A program made the position numbers and the translations under genes. Of a DNA stretch of 64,000 nucleotides, positions 16,952-25,882 are shown in pieces. The DNA is from Curtobacterium flaccumfaciens. GTDB taxonomy: Bacteria; Actinomycetota; Actinomycetes; Actinomycetales; Microbacteriaceae. The notes under the pieces are model-generated. The model saw nothing but the letters and a program-made list of their open reading frames with translations. It ran no database searches and was not told where the DNA came from. The number at the start of each line of letters is the position of its first letter. Within the stretch, counting starts at the first letter, position 1. The stretch is from the NCBI RefSeq assembly GCF_013359815.1, contig NZ_JABMCF010000039.1:62001-126000 (forward strand), in the 5' to 3' direction.

Positions 16952-16986
16952 GACGTCGTACGACATCGACAGTGTCGTTCCGCGTC
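16933..16986. terminator. 21-bp perfect inverted repeat after the MFS gene
   Basis: Arms 16933-16953 and 16966-16986 pair without mismatch around 12 nt. It lies between the MFS gene and the convergent PAP2 gene and may end both transcripts. No T-tract, and the arms are less GC-rich than the usual terminators here. Confidence 0.5.
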
Positions 16987-17024
16987 GACCAGACCGCCCC
17001 CGCACCCGCCCAACCAGCCCGGCG

Positions 17025-17732
17025 TCAGCCCCGCCCCGGCCGCAGGAACGGTACCCGCGGCATGAGCCAGTCGACCCACACCACCCGCACCCCCGGCGCC
17101 ACGGCGAGCGCCCACAGGATCGAGGCAGCGGCGTCGGTCGGGTAGTGCACCGCGTCGATCGACACCGCGAAGAACACGATCACGATGGCCACGACCCCGA
17201 GGGTCAGCGCGAGTCGGTGCCACCGGGTCTCGCGGAGCAGCCAGATCAGGGCGATGACGAACGCCGTGATGTAGACCGTGTGCCCGCTCGGGTACCCGGG
17301 GTCGGGCTGCACGGGGAACGGGTGCGGCAGCACGGCCACGTCGGGTCGGGCGCGGTGCACGATCTCCTTCACGATCGCGGACGGCACCCACGTGATCGCG
17401 ATGGTGCCGCCGAACGCCAGGGCCGGTCGCAGGTCGCGCGTGCGCCACCAGATCACGGCGACGACGACGACCGTGATCCCGATCGCCGGTGCCGGGCTGA
17501 TCACGTGGTAGACCGCCGTGCTGAACGCACCGATGAACCCGGTGTGCAGCGCGTTGAGGGCCTTCGACAGCCCCAGGTCCACGGTGCCGAGGGTGAACCC
17601 GACGATGGTGATGACGACGACCGCGATGACGGCGATCGCCACCGAGACGAGCGGGTACGGCGAGCGCTCGAGGATCCCGTACGCGGCGGGCTCCCGTCGG
17701 CGGGGACGGAGGAGCGGCGCGTCGTCGGTCAT
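17025..17732 (-). CDS. PAP2-family membrane phosphatase
   Basis: 235 residues with six membrane segments. All three PAP2 motifs are visible: KEIVHRARPD, PSGH in GYPSGHTVY, and S-x3-D-x2-HYPTD near the C-terminus. Such enzymes dephosphorylate undecaprenyl diphosphate or phosphatidic and phosphatidylglycerol phosphates at the outer face of the membrane. I start at ATG 17730-17732 (MTDDAPLL); upstream in-frame codons read as non-coding Arg-rich sequence. Divergent from poxB by 98 nt. Confidence 0.88.
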   Translation of the reverse strand: MTDDAPLLRPRRREPAAYGILERSPYPLVSVAIAVIAVVVITIVGFTLGTVDLGLSKALNALHTGFIGAFSTAVYHVISPAPAIGITVVVVAVIWWRTRDLRPALAFGGTIAITWVPSAIVKEIVHRARPDVAVLPHPFPVQPDPGYPSGHTVYITAFVIALIWLLRETRWHRLALTLGVVAIVIVFFAVSIDAVHYPTDAAASILWALAVAPGVRVVWVDWLMPRVPFLRPGRG

Positions 17733-17830
17733 CCCGCCATCGTCGCAGTCCGACCTCGGCATCCCAGGGCGAGTGAGCCTCACAAAACTCCGAAAGCGTT
17801 CAGCGCGACGGTCGGGAGTAGACAGGACGC

Positions 17831-19555
17831 ATGCCAACCGTTGCCGAGAACATCGTCGCCACCCTCCGCGCCAACGACATCCACCGGGTCTACGGCCTGC
17901 CCGGTGACTCCCTGAACGGCTTCACCGACGCCCTGCGCAAGGACGGCACGATGCGGTGGGAGCACGTCCGGCACGAGGAAGCGGCCGCGTTCGCCGCCTC
18001 TGCCGAGGCCGCCCTGACCGGTGAGCTGACCGTCTGCGCCGGCAGCTGCGGGCCCGGCAACCTGCACCTGATCAACGGCCTGTACGACGCGAACCGTTCG
18101 CGGGTGCCGGTGCTGGCGATCGCCGCCCACATCCCCACGGCGGAGATCGGCTCCGGCTACTTCCAGGAGACGCACCCGCAGGAGCTGTTCCGCGAGTGCT
18201 CCGTCTACGTCGAGTACGTCGCCGACCCCGTCCAGATGCCCCGCCTGCTCGAGATCGCGATGCGCGAGGCGATCGAGAAGCGCGGCGTCGCGGTGCTCGT
18301 GATCCCGGGCGACGTGCTGCTCGCCGAGGCGAAGGACGACCGCACCACCCGCATCGAGCGGGCCACCCCGCGCATCGTGCCGAGCGAGGCCGAGCTGCAG
18401 CGCACCGCCGACCTGCTGGACGGTGCCGACCGGGTCACCATCCTGGCCGGAGCCGGCGTCGCGGACGCCCACGACGAGGTCGTCGCCCTGGCCGAGCGGC
18501 TGCAGGCCCCGATCGTGCACGCGCTGCGCGGCAAGGAGTACATCGAGTACGACAACCCCTACGACGTCGGCATGACGGGGCTGCTCGGCTTCGCCTCCGG
18601 GTACCGCGCGATGGAGGACGCCGACGTCGTGCTGATGCTCGGCACGGACTTCCCGTACCAGCAGTTCTTCCCCGCCAAGGCGAAGCACGTGCAGGTCGAC
18701 ATCCGCGGCTCGCAGCTCGGCCGGCGGCACCCCGTCGACATCGGGCTGGTCGGCACCGTCAAGGACACCGCCCTCGCACTCATCCCGCTGCTGACCGGCT
18801 CGCACCCGACGAAGCACCTCGAGGACTCGCTCAAGCACTACCGGAAGACCCGCGAGAAGCTCGACGACCTGGCCGTGCCCGCCGGGAAGAAGAAGCCGCT
18901 GCACCCGCAGTACGTCGCCCGGGTGCTCGACCGGCTCGCCGCCGAGGACGCCGTCTTCATCCCCGACGTCGGCTCCCCCGTCGTCTGGGCCTCGCGCTAC
19001 CTCACGATGAACGGCAAGCGCCGACTGATCGGCTCGTTCGTGCACGGCACGATGGCGAACGCCGTCCCGCAGGCGATCGGCGCGCAGACGGCGTTCCCGG
19101 ACCGGCAGGTGATCGCCCTGGCCGGTGACGGCGGGCTGACGATGCTCCTCGGTGAGCTCATCACGATCGTGCAGAACAAGCTGCCGGTGAAGATCGTCGT
19201 GTTCGACAACTCGTCGCTCAACTTCGTCGAGCTCGAGATGAAGGCCGCCGGCTTCGTGAACTACGGCACCGAGCTGCAGAACCCGGACTTCGCCGCCGTC
19301 GCCGAGGCGATCGGCATCAAGGGGTTCCACGTCGACGTGTCCGACGACTTCGAGGACGCGATGGCCGCCGCGCTCGCGCACGACGGCCCCGCGCTCGTGT
19401 CGGTCCGCGCGAACCGCCAGGAGCTCTCCATGCCCCCGGCGGTCACCCTCGAGCAGGCGAAGGGCTTCACGCTCTACGCCATCCGCACGGTGCTGTCGGG
19501 TCGCGGCGACGAGCTGCTGGACCTCGCGTCCACCAACGCGCGGCAGCTGCTGTAG
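17831..19555 (+). CDS. poxB: Pyruvate dehydrogenase (quinone) / pyruvate oxidase, ThDP enzyme
   Basis: 574 residues, the usual PoxB length. The order is ThDP pyrimidine domain (1-180, with the catalytic Glu in RHEEAAAFAA), central FAD/DHS-like domain (about 190-330) and ThDP pyrophosphate domain with GDGGLTMLLGELIT (GDG...N motif). It oxidatively decarboxylates pyruvate to acetate and CO2, passing electrons to menaquinone at the membrane, and is commonly active in stationary phase. The last about 25 residues could be the membrane-binding helix. ATG start, AGGA site; a strong terminator follows. Confidence 0.92.
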   Translation: MPTVAENIVATLRANDIHRVYGLPGDSLNGFTDALRKDGTMRWEHVRHEEAAAFAASAEAALTGELTVCAGSCGPGNLHLINGLYDANRSRVPVLAIAAHIPTAEIGSGYFQETHPQELFRECSVYVEYVADPVQMPRLLEIAMREAIEKRGVAVLVIPGDVLLAEAKDDRTTRIERATPRIVPSEAELQRTADLLDGADRVTILAGAGVADAHDEVVALAERLQAPIVHALRGKEYIEYDNPYDVGMTGLLGFASGYRAMEDADVVLMLGTDFPYQQFFPAKAKHVQVDIRGSQLGRRHPVDIGLVGTVKDTALALIPLLTGSHPTKHLEDSLKHYRKTREKLDDLAVPAGKKKPLHPQYVARVLDRLAAEDAVFIPDVGSPVVWASRYLTMNGKRRLIGSFVHGTMANAVPQAIGAQTAFPDRQVIALAGDGGLTMLLGELITIVQNKLPVKIVVFDNSSLNFVELEMKAAGFVNYGTELQNPDFAAVAEAIGIKGFHVDVSDDFEDAMAAALAHDGPALVSVRANRQELSMPPAVTLEQAKGFTLYAIRTVLSGRGDELLDLASTNARQLL

Positions 19556-19570
19556 ACGCGAGCGGACGAC

Positions 19571-19612
19571 GGCCTGGAGGCGCGGTGCCAGCTGGCACCG
19601 CGCCTCCAGGCC
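19571..19612 (+). terminator. Terminator of poxB, 42-nt perfect palindrome
   Basis: 19571-19612 is self-complementary along its whole length (19-bp stem, AGCT loop). CCGCCTTTTC with a short T-tract follows. Family member (core GGAGGCGCGGTGCC). It also faces the 3' end of the convergent SDR gene. Confidence 0.85.
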
Positions 19613-19621
19613 GCCTTTTCG

Positions 19622-20305
19622 TCACCACCCGAGCGTCTGGCCGTCCTCCAGGAACACGCCGGTGGGGCCCTCCGGGCCCGCGCTCGCGGCGGCCGCGATC
19701 GTCGCGGCGCTGACCTCGACGGGGCGACCGTGCGGGTTCGGCATGCCACCGAACTCGGTGGCCGTGTAGCCGGGCTCGATCGCGACGAAGTGCACCTCGG
19801 GCACGACGCGTGCGTACTGCACCGTCAGCATCGAGACGGCGGCCTTGGACGCGCCGTAGACCACGGCCGGCACGCTGAACGCCGGCTTCGACGGGTCGTG
19901 GGTGGCGGTGAAGGAGCCGAGCGCGCTCGAGAGGTTCACGACGATCGGGTTCGCGGAGCGACGCAGGAGCGGCAGCGCGGCCTCGGTCGCGCGGATCGTG
20001 CCGACGGCGTTCGTGTCGAAGACGGCGAGCGCCTCGGGCCCGCTCTGCCCCCAGACGGCGATGCCGGCGTTGTTGACCAGCACGTCGAGTCCGCCGTTCG
20101 CGTCGACGTGGGCGAAGGCCGCGGCGACCGAGTCGTCGTCGCGGACGTCGAGCTGGACGGAGCGGGCGCCGATCTCGGCGGCGACCGCGGCGCCCTGGTC
20201 GGCGTCGCGGGCACCGATCCAGACGGTGTGCCCCGCCTCGACGAGCTGGCGGGCGGTTTCCTTGCCGAGGCCGCGGGTGGCCCCGGTGATGAGTGTCGTT
20301 GTCAT
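19622..20305 (-). CDS. SDR family oxidoreductase
   Basis: 227 residues. TGATRGLG sits at about residues 8-15, NNAG follows VLV, and the active-site Tyr-Lys pair is in VVYGASKAAV. The C-terminal segment ends SAGPEGPTGVFLEDGQTLGW, as in carbonyl-reductase-like SDRs regulated by XRE proteins in actinobacteria. Start ATG 20303-20305. Divergent from the XRE/MmyB-type regulator, which probably controls it. The substrate is unknown. Confidence 0.88.
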   Translation of the reverse strand: MTTTLITGATRGLGKETARQLVEAGHTVWIGARDADQGAAVAAEIGARSVQLDVRDDDSVAAAFAHVDANGGLDVLVNNAGIAVWGQSGPEALAVFDTNAVGTIRATEAALPLLRRSANPIVVNLSSALGSFTATHDPSKPAFSVPAVVYGASKAAVSMLTVQYARVVPEVHFVAIEPGYTATEFGGMPNPHGRPVEVSAATIAAAASAGPEGPTGVFLEDGQTLGW

Positions 20306-20406
20306 CGGTCCAGCGTCGTGCTCGGCGGCGACCGCAGGGAGTCGCCCGGTTGTCGTAGGACCGGCAGGGCCAGGACCCGGTCGACCGTCGCGCGCAGACT
20401 GGGGAC

Positions 20407-21249
20407 ATGGCGGACACGGACTTCGGGCACACCCTGCGGCGGCTGCGCGACCACGTCTCCCCCGAGGCGGCGGGAGTGGTCGTCGGGCCCCGTCGGCGTG
20501 CGTCCGGTCTGCGGCGTGAGGAGCTGGCCGGGCTGGCGGGGATCTCCGCCGACTACCTGACCCGGCTCGAGCAGGGGCGGGCGACCACGCCGTCCGCCCA
20601 GGTCGTCGAGGCGCTCGCGAGGGCGCTGCGGGTCGCTGATGCCGACCGCGAGCTGCTCTACCGGCTCGCCGGGCACGCGCTCCCCGGTGCCGACGTGGTG
20701 CCGTCGAGGATCCCGCCGAGCGTGCAGCGACTGCTCGACCGGCTGGCGGACACCCCCGTCGCGGTGCTCGACGCCGCGGGGAACCTGCTCGTCGCCAACG
20801 CCCCGTACGACGCACTGATGGGGCCGATCGGGGCGCTGCACGGGAACGACCGGAACACCGCGTGGCGGCACCTGGTCGGATCCGGCAGCCGAGCCGTGCA
20901 CACGCCGGAGGAGCAGGCGGCGTTCGAGGCGAACCTGGTGGCGGGGCTCCGGATGACCGCGGCGCGCTACCCGCTCGACCGCCAGTTGCGGCAGCTCGTG
21001 CGAGACCTTCGGGCGGCGAGCCCGCGGTTCGTCGAGCTGTGGGACTCGGGCGCGACCGCGCTCGGCGAGACCGCCCGCCGGAAGGTGATCGACCACCCGG
21101 ACGTCGGGCTGATCACGCTCGACTGCGACACCCTGGTCGTCGGGCCGGAGGACCTGCGGATCCTGGCGTACACGGCCGAGCCCGGATCGGTGGACGCGGA
21201 GCGGCTGGCCCTGGCGATCGTGGTGGGGACGCAGTCGTTGGTGGAGTGA
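20407..21249 (+). CDS. XRE-family regulator with MmyB-like ligand domain
   Basis: 280 residues. A helix-turn-helix occupies about residues 8-75 (GLRREELAGLAGISADYLTRLEQGRATTPS), followed by an MmyB-like ligand-binding domain (about 100-270) with the recurrent LLVANAPYDALMG and DCDTLVVGPEDLRILAYTAEPGS segments. Proteins of this type sit next to an SDR gene and repress it, possibly sensing a small lipid or metabolite. The 101-nt gap to the divergent SDR must contain both promoters. Confidence 0.9.
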   Translation: MADTDFGHTLRRLRDHVSPEAAGVVVGPRRRASGLRREELAGLAGISADYLTRLEQGRATTPSAQVVEALARALRVADADRELLYRLAGHALPGADVVPSRIPPSVQRLLDRLADTPVAVLDAAGNLLVANAPYDALMGPIGALHGNDRNTAWRHLVGSGSRAVHTPEEQAAFEANLVAGLRMTAARYPLDRQLRQLVRDLRAASPRFVELWDSGATALGETARRKVIDHPDVGLITLDCDTLVVGPEDLRILAYTAEPGSVDAERLALAIVVGTQSLVE

Positions 21250-21294
21250 GGCGGGGGTTCGATTTCGGTGTGCCCCGACTCCGAAGCGGCCGGA

Positions 21295-22242
21295 CTAGCG
21301 AGCGGGCCGCACAGGTCTCCGCGGTGGGAGCGCAAGGGAACCACGACTGTGGAGGACGAGCAGGACCAGCCCGAGGGCCACCGGGAGTGCCACCAACTCG
21401 ACGGACCCGCTCCCGACGTCCATCGCGCGGACTTCGTTCACCGCGACCGCCCCGACGTACGGGACGAGACTCAGGACGATCGTGAACGCTGTCCGCCACC
21501 ACCGCACGATCGCGAGAACGACGGCGCTGATCTCGAGCACTGCCGTCCCGTACCAGGCGTAGAGGTTCCCGTCCCACAGGGACCGGCTGTACTGCCACTG
21601 TCCGGGATCGCTGACGCTGCAGTAGCTGAGGGCGCCGAGCAGGAACCACCCGACGGCTGCTGCCGCGGTGTGCTGGGAGCGGTGCGGGCGCCCGAGGACC
21701 GCGACGACCGCACACGCGCTGAGCAGGAGCAAGGTCGCCCGGTCGACACTCCAGACGCCCGGGTACCGGTTCAGGAGGTACGGCGACACGGTCCCGAGCA
21801 GCACGGACACCAGCAGGACGACGCGCCCGACGTTCCACCGGCCGGAGAGCGCAGCGACGAGGGCGATCACCCAGAGCGCCGCGAACACGAAGCCCGTGTC
21901 GCGGAAGGGTCCGACCTGCACCATCGATCCCGGAGCCGGGTTGCCGGTGATCCACGGCGCCCAACTCGAGAACAGGAACTCGGCGAGAGCAAGCCCGGTG
22001 CCGAGGGTCAGGGCCACCGTGCTCGCGGGGTTCCGCACATCGGCCACCACGAGCCCGTCGAGCCGCAGGCCCACGCCGTGCTCAGCGATGGCCCGACGTT
22101 CCTGACGGGTCGGACGCTCTTGGCCTTCGCCCTCGGCGACGTCGAGGAGTGTCCCGACGAGCGCGTCGGCGTTCGCGGACCGCCACGCAGCCGGGTACCA
22201 GGCGAGCAGTCGCCGGTACCGAGCTTCGAGTTCGGCGCTCAT
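21295..22242 (-). CDS. Multispanning membrane protein paired with PadR regulator
   Basis: 315 residues. A soluble N-terminal segment (about 1-75, opening MSAELEARYRRLLAWYPAAWR) is followed by eight or nine hydrophobic helices and a basic tail. The N-terminal pattern resembles other actinobacterial proteins translationally coupled to PadR regulators; no enzyme motif is visible. Its start overlaps the padR stop by 4 nt (ATGA). It may be a stress or antibiotic-response membrane protein; the function is unknown. Confidence 0.75.
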   Translation of the reverse strand: MSAELEARYRRLLAWYPAAWRSANADALVGTLLDVAEGEGQERPTRQERRAIAEHGVGLRLDGLVVADVRNPASTVALTLGTGLALAEFLFSSWAPWITGNPAPGSMVQVGPFRDTGFVFAALWVIALVAALSGRWNVGRVVLLVSVLLGTVSPYLLNRYPGVWSVDRATLLLLSACAVVAVLGRPHRSQHTAAAAVGWFLLGALSYCSVSDPGQWQYSRSLWDGNLYAWYGTAVLEISAVVLAIVRWWRTAFTIVLSLVPYVGAVAVNEVRAMDVGSGSVELVALPVALGLVLLVLHSRGSLALPPRRPVRPAR

Positions 22243-22589
22243 GCTCCGGCCACCTTTCCGGAGATGCTCGACGTGCGCGGCAGACGGGCACGCACCGCGC
22301 GCAGCCTGACCTCGAGTCGCTCGGTCTCCAGCGCGAGCCGCTGTTCGCCCTGGGTGGTGAGGGCGAAGTAGCGCCGGAGACGCCCCCGAACGACTTCGTC
22401 TCCGGCGCCGGTCACCAGTCCGTCCTGTTCGAGACGTTCCAGTGTCTTGTACAGCGTCGTCACCGGCAGGCTGACGTCGCCCTCCGTGAGCTCGGTGACG
22501 GCCTGGATGATGCCGTACCCGTGGAGCCGTCCCCGGGCGAGGGTGGTCATGACCCAGAACGCCGGCTCTCGCAACTCTGCTGTTCGCAT
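22239..22589 (-). CDS. PadR-family transcriptional regulator
   Basis: 116 residues from ATG 22587-22589 (MRTAELREPAFW); an ATG 36 nt upstream is less likely because it lies within the presumed promoter. The PadR winged helix is clear: LREPAFWVMTTLARGRLHGYGII, then LPVTTLYKTLERLEQDGLV and RRYFALTTQGEQRL. Usually such proteins repress their own two-gene operon. An inverted repeat GAAAT/ATTTC (22607-22622) lies 18 nt upstream and is the probable operator. Confidence 0.9.
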   Translation of the reverse strand: MRTAELREPAFWVMTTLARGRLHGYGIIQAVTELTEGDVSLPVTTLYKTLERLEQDGLVTGAGDEVVRGRLRRYFALTTQGEQRLALETERLEVRLRAVRARLPRTSSISGKVAGA

Positions 22590-22606
22590 GGTGAGACCAT
22601 TTGCCC

Positions 22607-22622
22607 GAAATGGGAATATTTC
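22607..22622. promoter_or_regulatory. Candidate PadR operator
   Basis: GAAAT (22607-22611), six bases, ATTTC (22618-22622). It lies in the most AT-rich part of the gap between padR and the divergent surface-protein gene and close to the padR start, a position suited to autorepression. Confidence 0.35.
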
Positions 22623-22800
22623 CACCTCTCCAGATGAGCGCTGCGACGACTGCGGCGCGATGCCGCTCCCCCACTTCGCGGGTGATGCCCGCCCTCGGGC
22701 TCAAGGACGCTTCACAGGTTGGCTACGATCCGAGGGCGCCGGCTTCCGGCGATCGCACTCGTCCGGCCGTTGTCGGACGGCACACCCGAGGGGACAACCC

Positions 22801-24324
22801 GTGCCACACAGCACCGCAACACTCCGACGCGCATGCGCGATCGGCGCGACGATCGCCGTCATCGGCCTGAGCACCGGCTTCGGGGCGCTGTCTGCCTCGG
22901 CGGCAGAACTGCCGGACGCAGCACCGGCGAGCGCGTCGGCAAGTTCGACCGCGGCCCCCACCGAGGACACCGCGCCCGGAACCGGCACGGACCCCGGTGC
23001 CGGCACCGGCACCGGCACCGATGAGGAGACCGCAGCAGCGTCGCCCGACGCGACGACTCCTGTCGTCCCGGTTCCGGATGCCGCCGAGGACACGGAGGTG
23101 CCCGCGGACGAGACCACCGCGCCCAGCAGCGCTCCGGCCGCCCCGGCGACGTCTGCTCCCGCCGTCGCCGACCCCACCGCGACCATCGTCGGGGATGCGA
23201 CCGTGGGCAGCACCCTCACCGCGACGGGGACGGGCTTCACCGGCACGCTCTCCTTCGTGTGGACGGGTGACGGCACCACGCTCCCCGTCACGACCGAGTC
23301 CTACCTCGTCCTCCCTTCGGACGCCGGCAAGGTCATCGCCGTCACGATCACGGGCGATGACGACCAGACAGCAACGGCGTCGACCGCTGCGGTGACACAG
23401 GCCGCCTCGTTCCCCGAGGCGACCACCGAAGACGAGCCGGTCATGCTGTCCACGACGGCCGGGGAACGGTTCACCCACACGTTCGCCGCGGACGGGTTCC
23501 CGAAGCCGACGTACTCGGTGGAGTACTTCTCGCTCGACGACCCGTACGCCGACGAGACCGATCAAGACGAATCCGGTTACCTTCCCTACGGTCTGTCGCT
23601 CGACCACTCCACCGGGGTGCTGTCCGGCACCTCTGACTACTCGGGCACGTACGCCTTCCGCATCGTCGCGACCAGCGGCACGACGACCGCATCGCAGTAC
23701 GTGAACCTCACGACGGACGCCTCGACACCGCTCGGCGTGCGGGTGACGGCCGAGGACAAGGACACGTTCCTCACCGCTCATTCCACGAGCTGGGTCGTCG
23801 AGCGCGACGGCACCGTCTGGACCTTCCAGAACGAGACCACGCCCGAGCCCGACGGCGGTTACAGCACCTTGGGCGTGGGCTTCGAGGGCGGGCAGCCGAC
23901 CATCGATCAGGGCGGCACGCTCCTGGTCGGCGGGAGCCTCGTCGACCGCTTCGGCAACGAGGTCGACGGCGCCGACGGCTACCCGGCACCGTTCACGGTG
24001 ACGTCCGACCACACCTCTGACGTCATCGTCCCGAACACCGACCCGTGGGCAGGTGCCGAAGTGACGTTCCCGCACGCGTCGACCCACGCCCTGACCGTGG
24101 CGTCGAGCAGCTTCGCGACGGCGTTCACGGTGGACGTCCGTCCGACCGCTTCGACGGTGGCGACCCCTGTCGCTCCGACGAGCGCGGTCTCCGCTGCCGT
24201 CCCGACCGGCCAGCTGGCCTACACCGGGAGCGACGCGATGCACCTGCTGCCGTGGGCTGCGGGACTCGCGCTGACCGGCGTCGGCGTGATCGCGCTGCAG
24301 GCCAGTCGTCGGAAGCGATCCTGA
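22801..24324 (+). CDS. Secreted Ig-like surface protein with LAYTG anchor
   Basis: 507 residues. GTG start after a GAGGGG site. A signal peptide ends near residue 38 (LSASAAE). It is followed by a low-complexity Ala/Thr/Pro/Asp linker (about 40-125), an Ig-like domain (about 125-200, TIVGDATVGSTLTATG) and a cadherin-like/putative Ig repeat (about 210-320, SLDHSTGVLSGT). The C-terminus is LAYTG near 472, a hydrophobic helix and Arg/Lys tail, the layout of a class E sortase (LAxTG) substrate. It is probably exposed on the cell wall as an adhesin or structural protein. The function is not known. Divergent from padR. Confidence 0.82.
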   Translation: MPHSTATLRRACAIGATIAVIGLSTGFGALSASAAELPDAAPASASASSTAAPTEDTAPGTGTDPGAGTGTGTDEETAAASPDATTPVVPVPDAAEDTEVPADETTAPSSAPAAPATSAPAVADPTATIVGDATVGSTLTATGTGFTGTLSFVWTGDGTTLPVTTESYLVLPSDAGKVIAVTITGDDDQTATASTAAVTQAASFPEATTEDEPVMLSTTAGERFTHTFAADGFPKPTYSVEYFSLDDPYADETDQDESGYLPYGLSLDHSTGVLSGTSDYSGTYAFRIVATSGTTTASQYVNLTTDASTPLGVRVTAEDKDTFLTAHSTSWVVERDGTVWTFQNETTPEPDGGYSTLGVGFEGGQPTIDQGGTLLVGGSLVDRFGNEVDGADGYPAPFTVTSDHTSDVIVPNTDPWAGAEVTFPHASTHALTVASSSFATAFTVDVRPTASTVATPVAPTSAVSAAVPTGQLAYTGSDAMHLLPWAAGLALTGVGVIALQASRRKRS

Positions 24325-24342
24325 CCCACCACAGATGAACGA

Positions 24343-24374
24343 CCGAGGGGCCCAGCGCGTGCTGGGCCCCTCGG
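24343..24374 (+). terminator. Terminator of the LAYTG surface-protein gene
   Basis: CCGAGGGGCCCAGC (24343-24356) pairs perfectly with GCTGGGCCCCTCGG (24361-24374) around a GCGT loop. 18 nt after the stop codon. No T-tract. Confidence 0.75.
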
Positions 24375-24435
24375 CCGTTCACTGCGAGCCCGCCTGAACC
24401 CTTCGGAGAAGGCCCACAGGTCGGGTCCTTCGCCC

Positions 24436-24464
24436 TTGTCCGGCTCGGATGCCGTCCATAGGCT
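24436..24464 (+). promoter_or_regulatory. Promoter of the YrdC-like gene
   Basis: TTGTCC (24436-24441) and TAGGCT (24459-24464) are separated by exactly 17 nt, a good sigma-70-type match. Transcription should begin near 24471. Confidence 0.55.
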
Positions 24465-24471
24465 CCCGCTG

Positions 24472-24487
24472 TCAGACGATCGTCTGA
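24472..24487. promoter_or_regulatory. 16-nt perfect palindrome at the predicted transcription start
   Basis: TCAGACGATCGTCTGA is completely self-complementary and begins at about +1 of the predicted promoter, 24 nt before the coding start. It is a likely repressor site for an unidentified regulator. Confidence 0.5.
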
Positions 24488-24511
24488 TTCCAGAGCGGGA
24501 CGAGGACGGGC

Positions 24512-25309
24512 ATGAACGACGACACGCAGGTCAGCATGAACCGGGTGCACTGGGACGGGGGCGTGCCGCGCAGTGCGGTGGACGCCCTGCTGCACGACGG
24601 CGGGCTGGCGGTGGTCCCCACCAAGGTCGGCTACATCCTGATGACCTCGGACCGCGCGGGTCTGGAGCGCAAGTTCGACGCGAAGGAACGCAACCGCAAC
24701 AAGCCGGGCGTCGTGCTCGTGAGCTCGCTCGAGATGCTCCGGAGCATCGCGCAGCTCACCCCCGAGATCGACGCCCTGTACCAGCGGTGCTGGGACGAGG
24801 ACGTCCTGCTCGGGTGCATCCTGCCCTGGAGCGACGAGGGTCGAGCGGCACTGCCGGCGGACGGCTCCGACGAACTCATGATGGACACCCGCGGGACGTC
24901 CTGCTTCGTCATCAAGTTCGGCGTCCCCGGTGAGCTCGCCGCCCGCGAGCTCTGGACCGAGCACGGCAAGTTCGCCTTCGCGAGCTCGGCCAACCCGTCG
25001 GGCACCGGCAACCGTGGCGTGGTGGACGGCATCGGCGAGCGCATCGCCGAGCGCGCCGACGTGATCGTCGAGGCGGACGACTACGTCGCGTCCATCCAGC
25101 CGGAGCAGAGTGCCGAGACCCGCTACGAGCAGGGAGTCATGGTGTCGATGGTCGACAGCACCGGAGCCCTGATCCCGCTGCAGGACGGACGCCGATCGGT
25201 CGTCCCCGCACCGACGCTGATCCGCAAGGGGCTCGACGTCGACCGGATCATGGGGCTGCTCGCGGACACGTTCACGAGCTGGGACTACCGGCAGGGTGAG
25301 TACTACTGA
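24512..25309 (+). CDS. Sua5/YciO/YrdC-like protein, atypical
   Basis: 265 residues. The YrdC fold is seen in AVVPTKVGYILMTSD (compare PTETVYGL in true Sua5), ERNRNKPGVVLVSS and FASSANPSGTG. The family makes threonylcarbamoyl-adenylate for tRNA t6A, but the ATP/threonine-site residues here differ from the housekeeping enzyme and the gene is outside any tRNA-modification context. It is therefore more likely a paralogue acting on another carbamoyl substrate. Followed after 20 nt by a small membrane protein, probably in one transcript, under a promoter with a 16-nt palindrome. Confidence 0.75.
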   Translation: MNDDTQVSMNRVHWDGGVPRSAVDALLHDGGLAVVPTKVGYILMTSDRAGLERKFDAKERNRNKPGVVLVSSLEMLRSIAQLTPEIDALYQRCWDEDVLLGCILPWSDEGRAALPADGSDELMMDTRGTSCFVIKFGVPGELAARELWTEHGKFAFASSANPSGTGNRGVVDGIGERIAERADVIVEADDYVASIQPEQSAETRYEQGVMVSMVDSTGALIPLQDGRRSVVPAPTLIRKGLDVDRIMGLLADTFTSWDYRQGEYY

Positions 25310-25329
25310 GCCCGCACGAGAGGACTTCC

Positions 25330-25830
25330 GTGGGCCGGAGCCGCCTGTCGCGTGAGGACGCCTCGAGCCGCATCACCGCGTTCGTGTACGGCAACATCGT
25401 GATCCTCGGCACGATCGCACCCATGCTCCCGGACACCGCCGAGAGCGGTCGGGGGCTCTGGTACGTCCTCGCCACCGCGTTCTCGACCTTCCTCGCACAC
25501 ACCTTCGCCGAATCGGTCGGACGACGTGCGCGGAGCGACCACCGCCTCACCGGGGAGACCGTCCGCGCCGAGCTGCGAGATTCGCTGCCCATCCTCACCT
25601 CCGGTCTCCTGCCGGCTGCCGTCCTCGCCTACGCCTGGCTGACCGGCACATCCGGGCTCGCGGCCGAGATCATCGCGATCGCGTACCTCGTGGTCCGGCT
25701 CGCGCTCCTCGGGCCCGTCGTGGCCAGGCTCCGCGGAGAGAACCCGTCCCCGCGGACGTTCGTGGCCGGTCTCGTCCTCGCGCTCGTCGGTGTCGGCATC
25801 GCGCTGGTCAAAGCGGGTCCCGGCTTCTGA
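25330..25830 (+). CDS. Small membrane protein of unknown function
   Basis: 166 residues, GTG start with a GAGAGGA site. Hydrophobic segments at about residues 15-33, 40-60, 85-105, 110-130 and 140-160 suggest five membrane helices, with basic loops (GRRARSDHR) on the inside. No known motif recognised. 20 nt after the YrdC-like gene, so probably co-transcribed with it. Confidence 0.7.
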   Translation: MGRSRLSREDASSRITAFVYGNIVILGTIAPMLPDTAESGRGLWYVLATAFSTFLAHTFAESVGRRARSDHRLTGETVRAELRDSLPILTSGLLPAAVLAYAWLTGTSGLAAEIIAIAYLVVRLALLGPVVARLRGENPSPRTFVAGLVLALVGVGIALVKAGPGF

Positions 25831-25882
25831 GGCGAGCGTGCGCGGGAGCGCGGGAGCGCGGGAACCTCGACACCTCGCGTCG

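Noticed and set aside
24512-25309. Housekeeping tRNA threonylcarbamoyladenylate synthase
   Set aside because: Key PTET..G region is altered and the gene has its own regulated promoter and no tRNA-modification neighbours.
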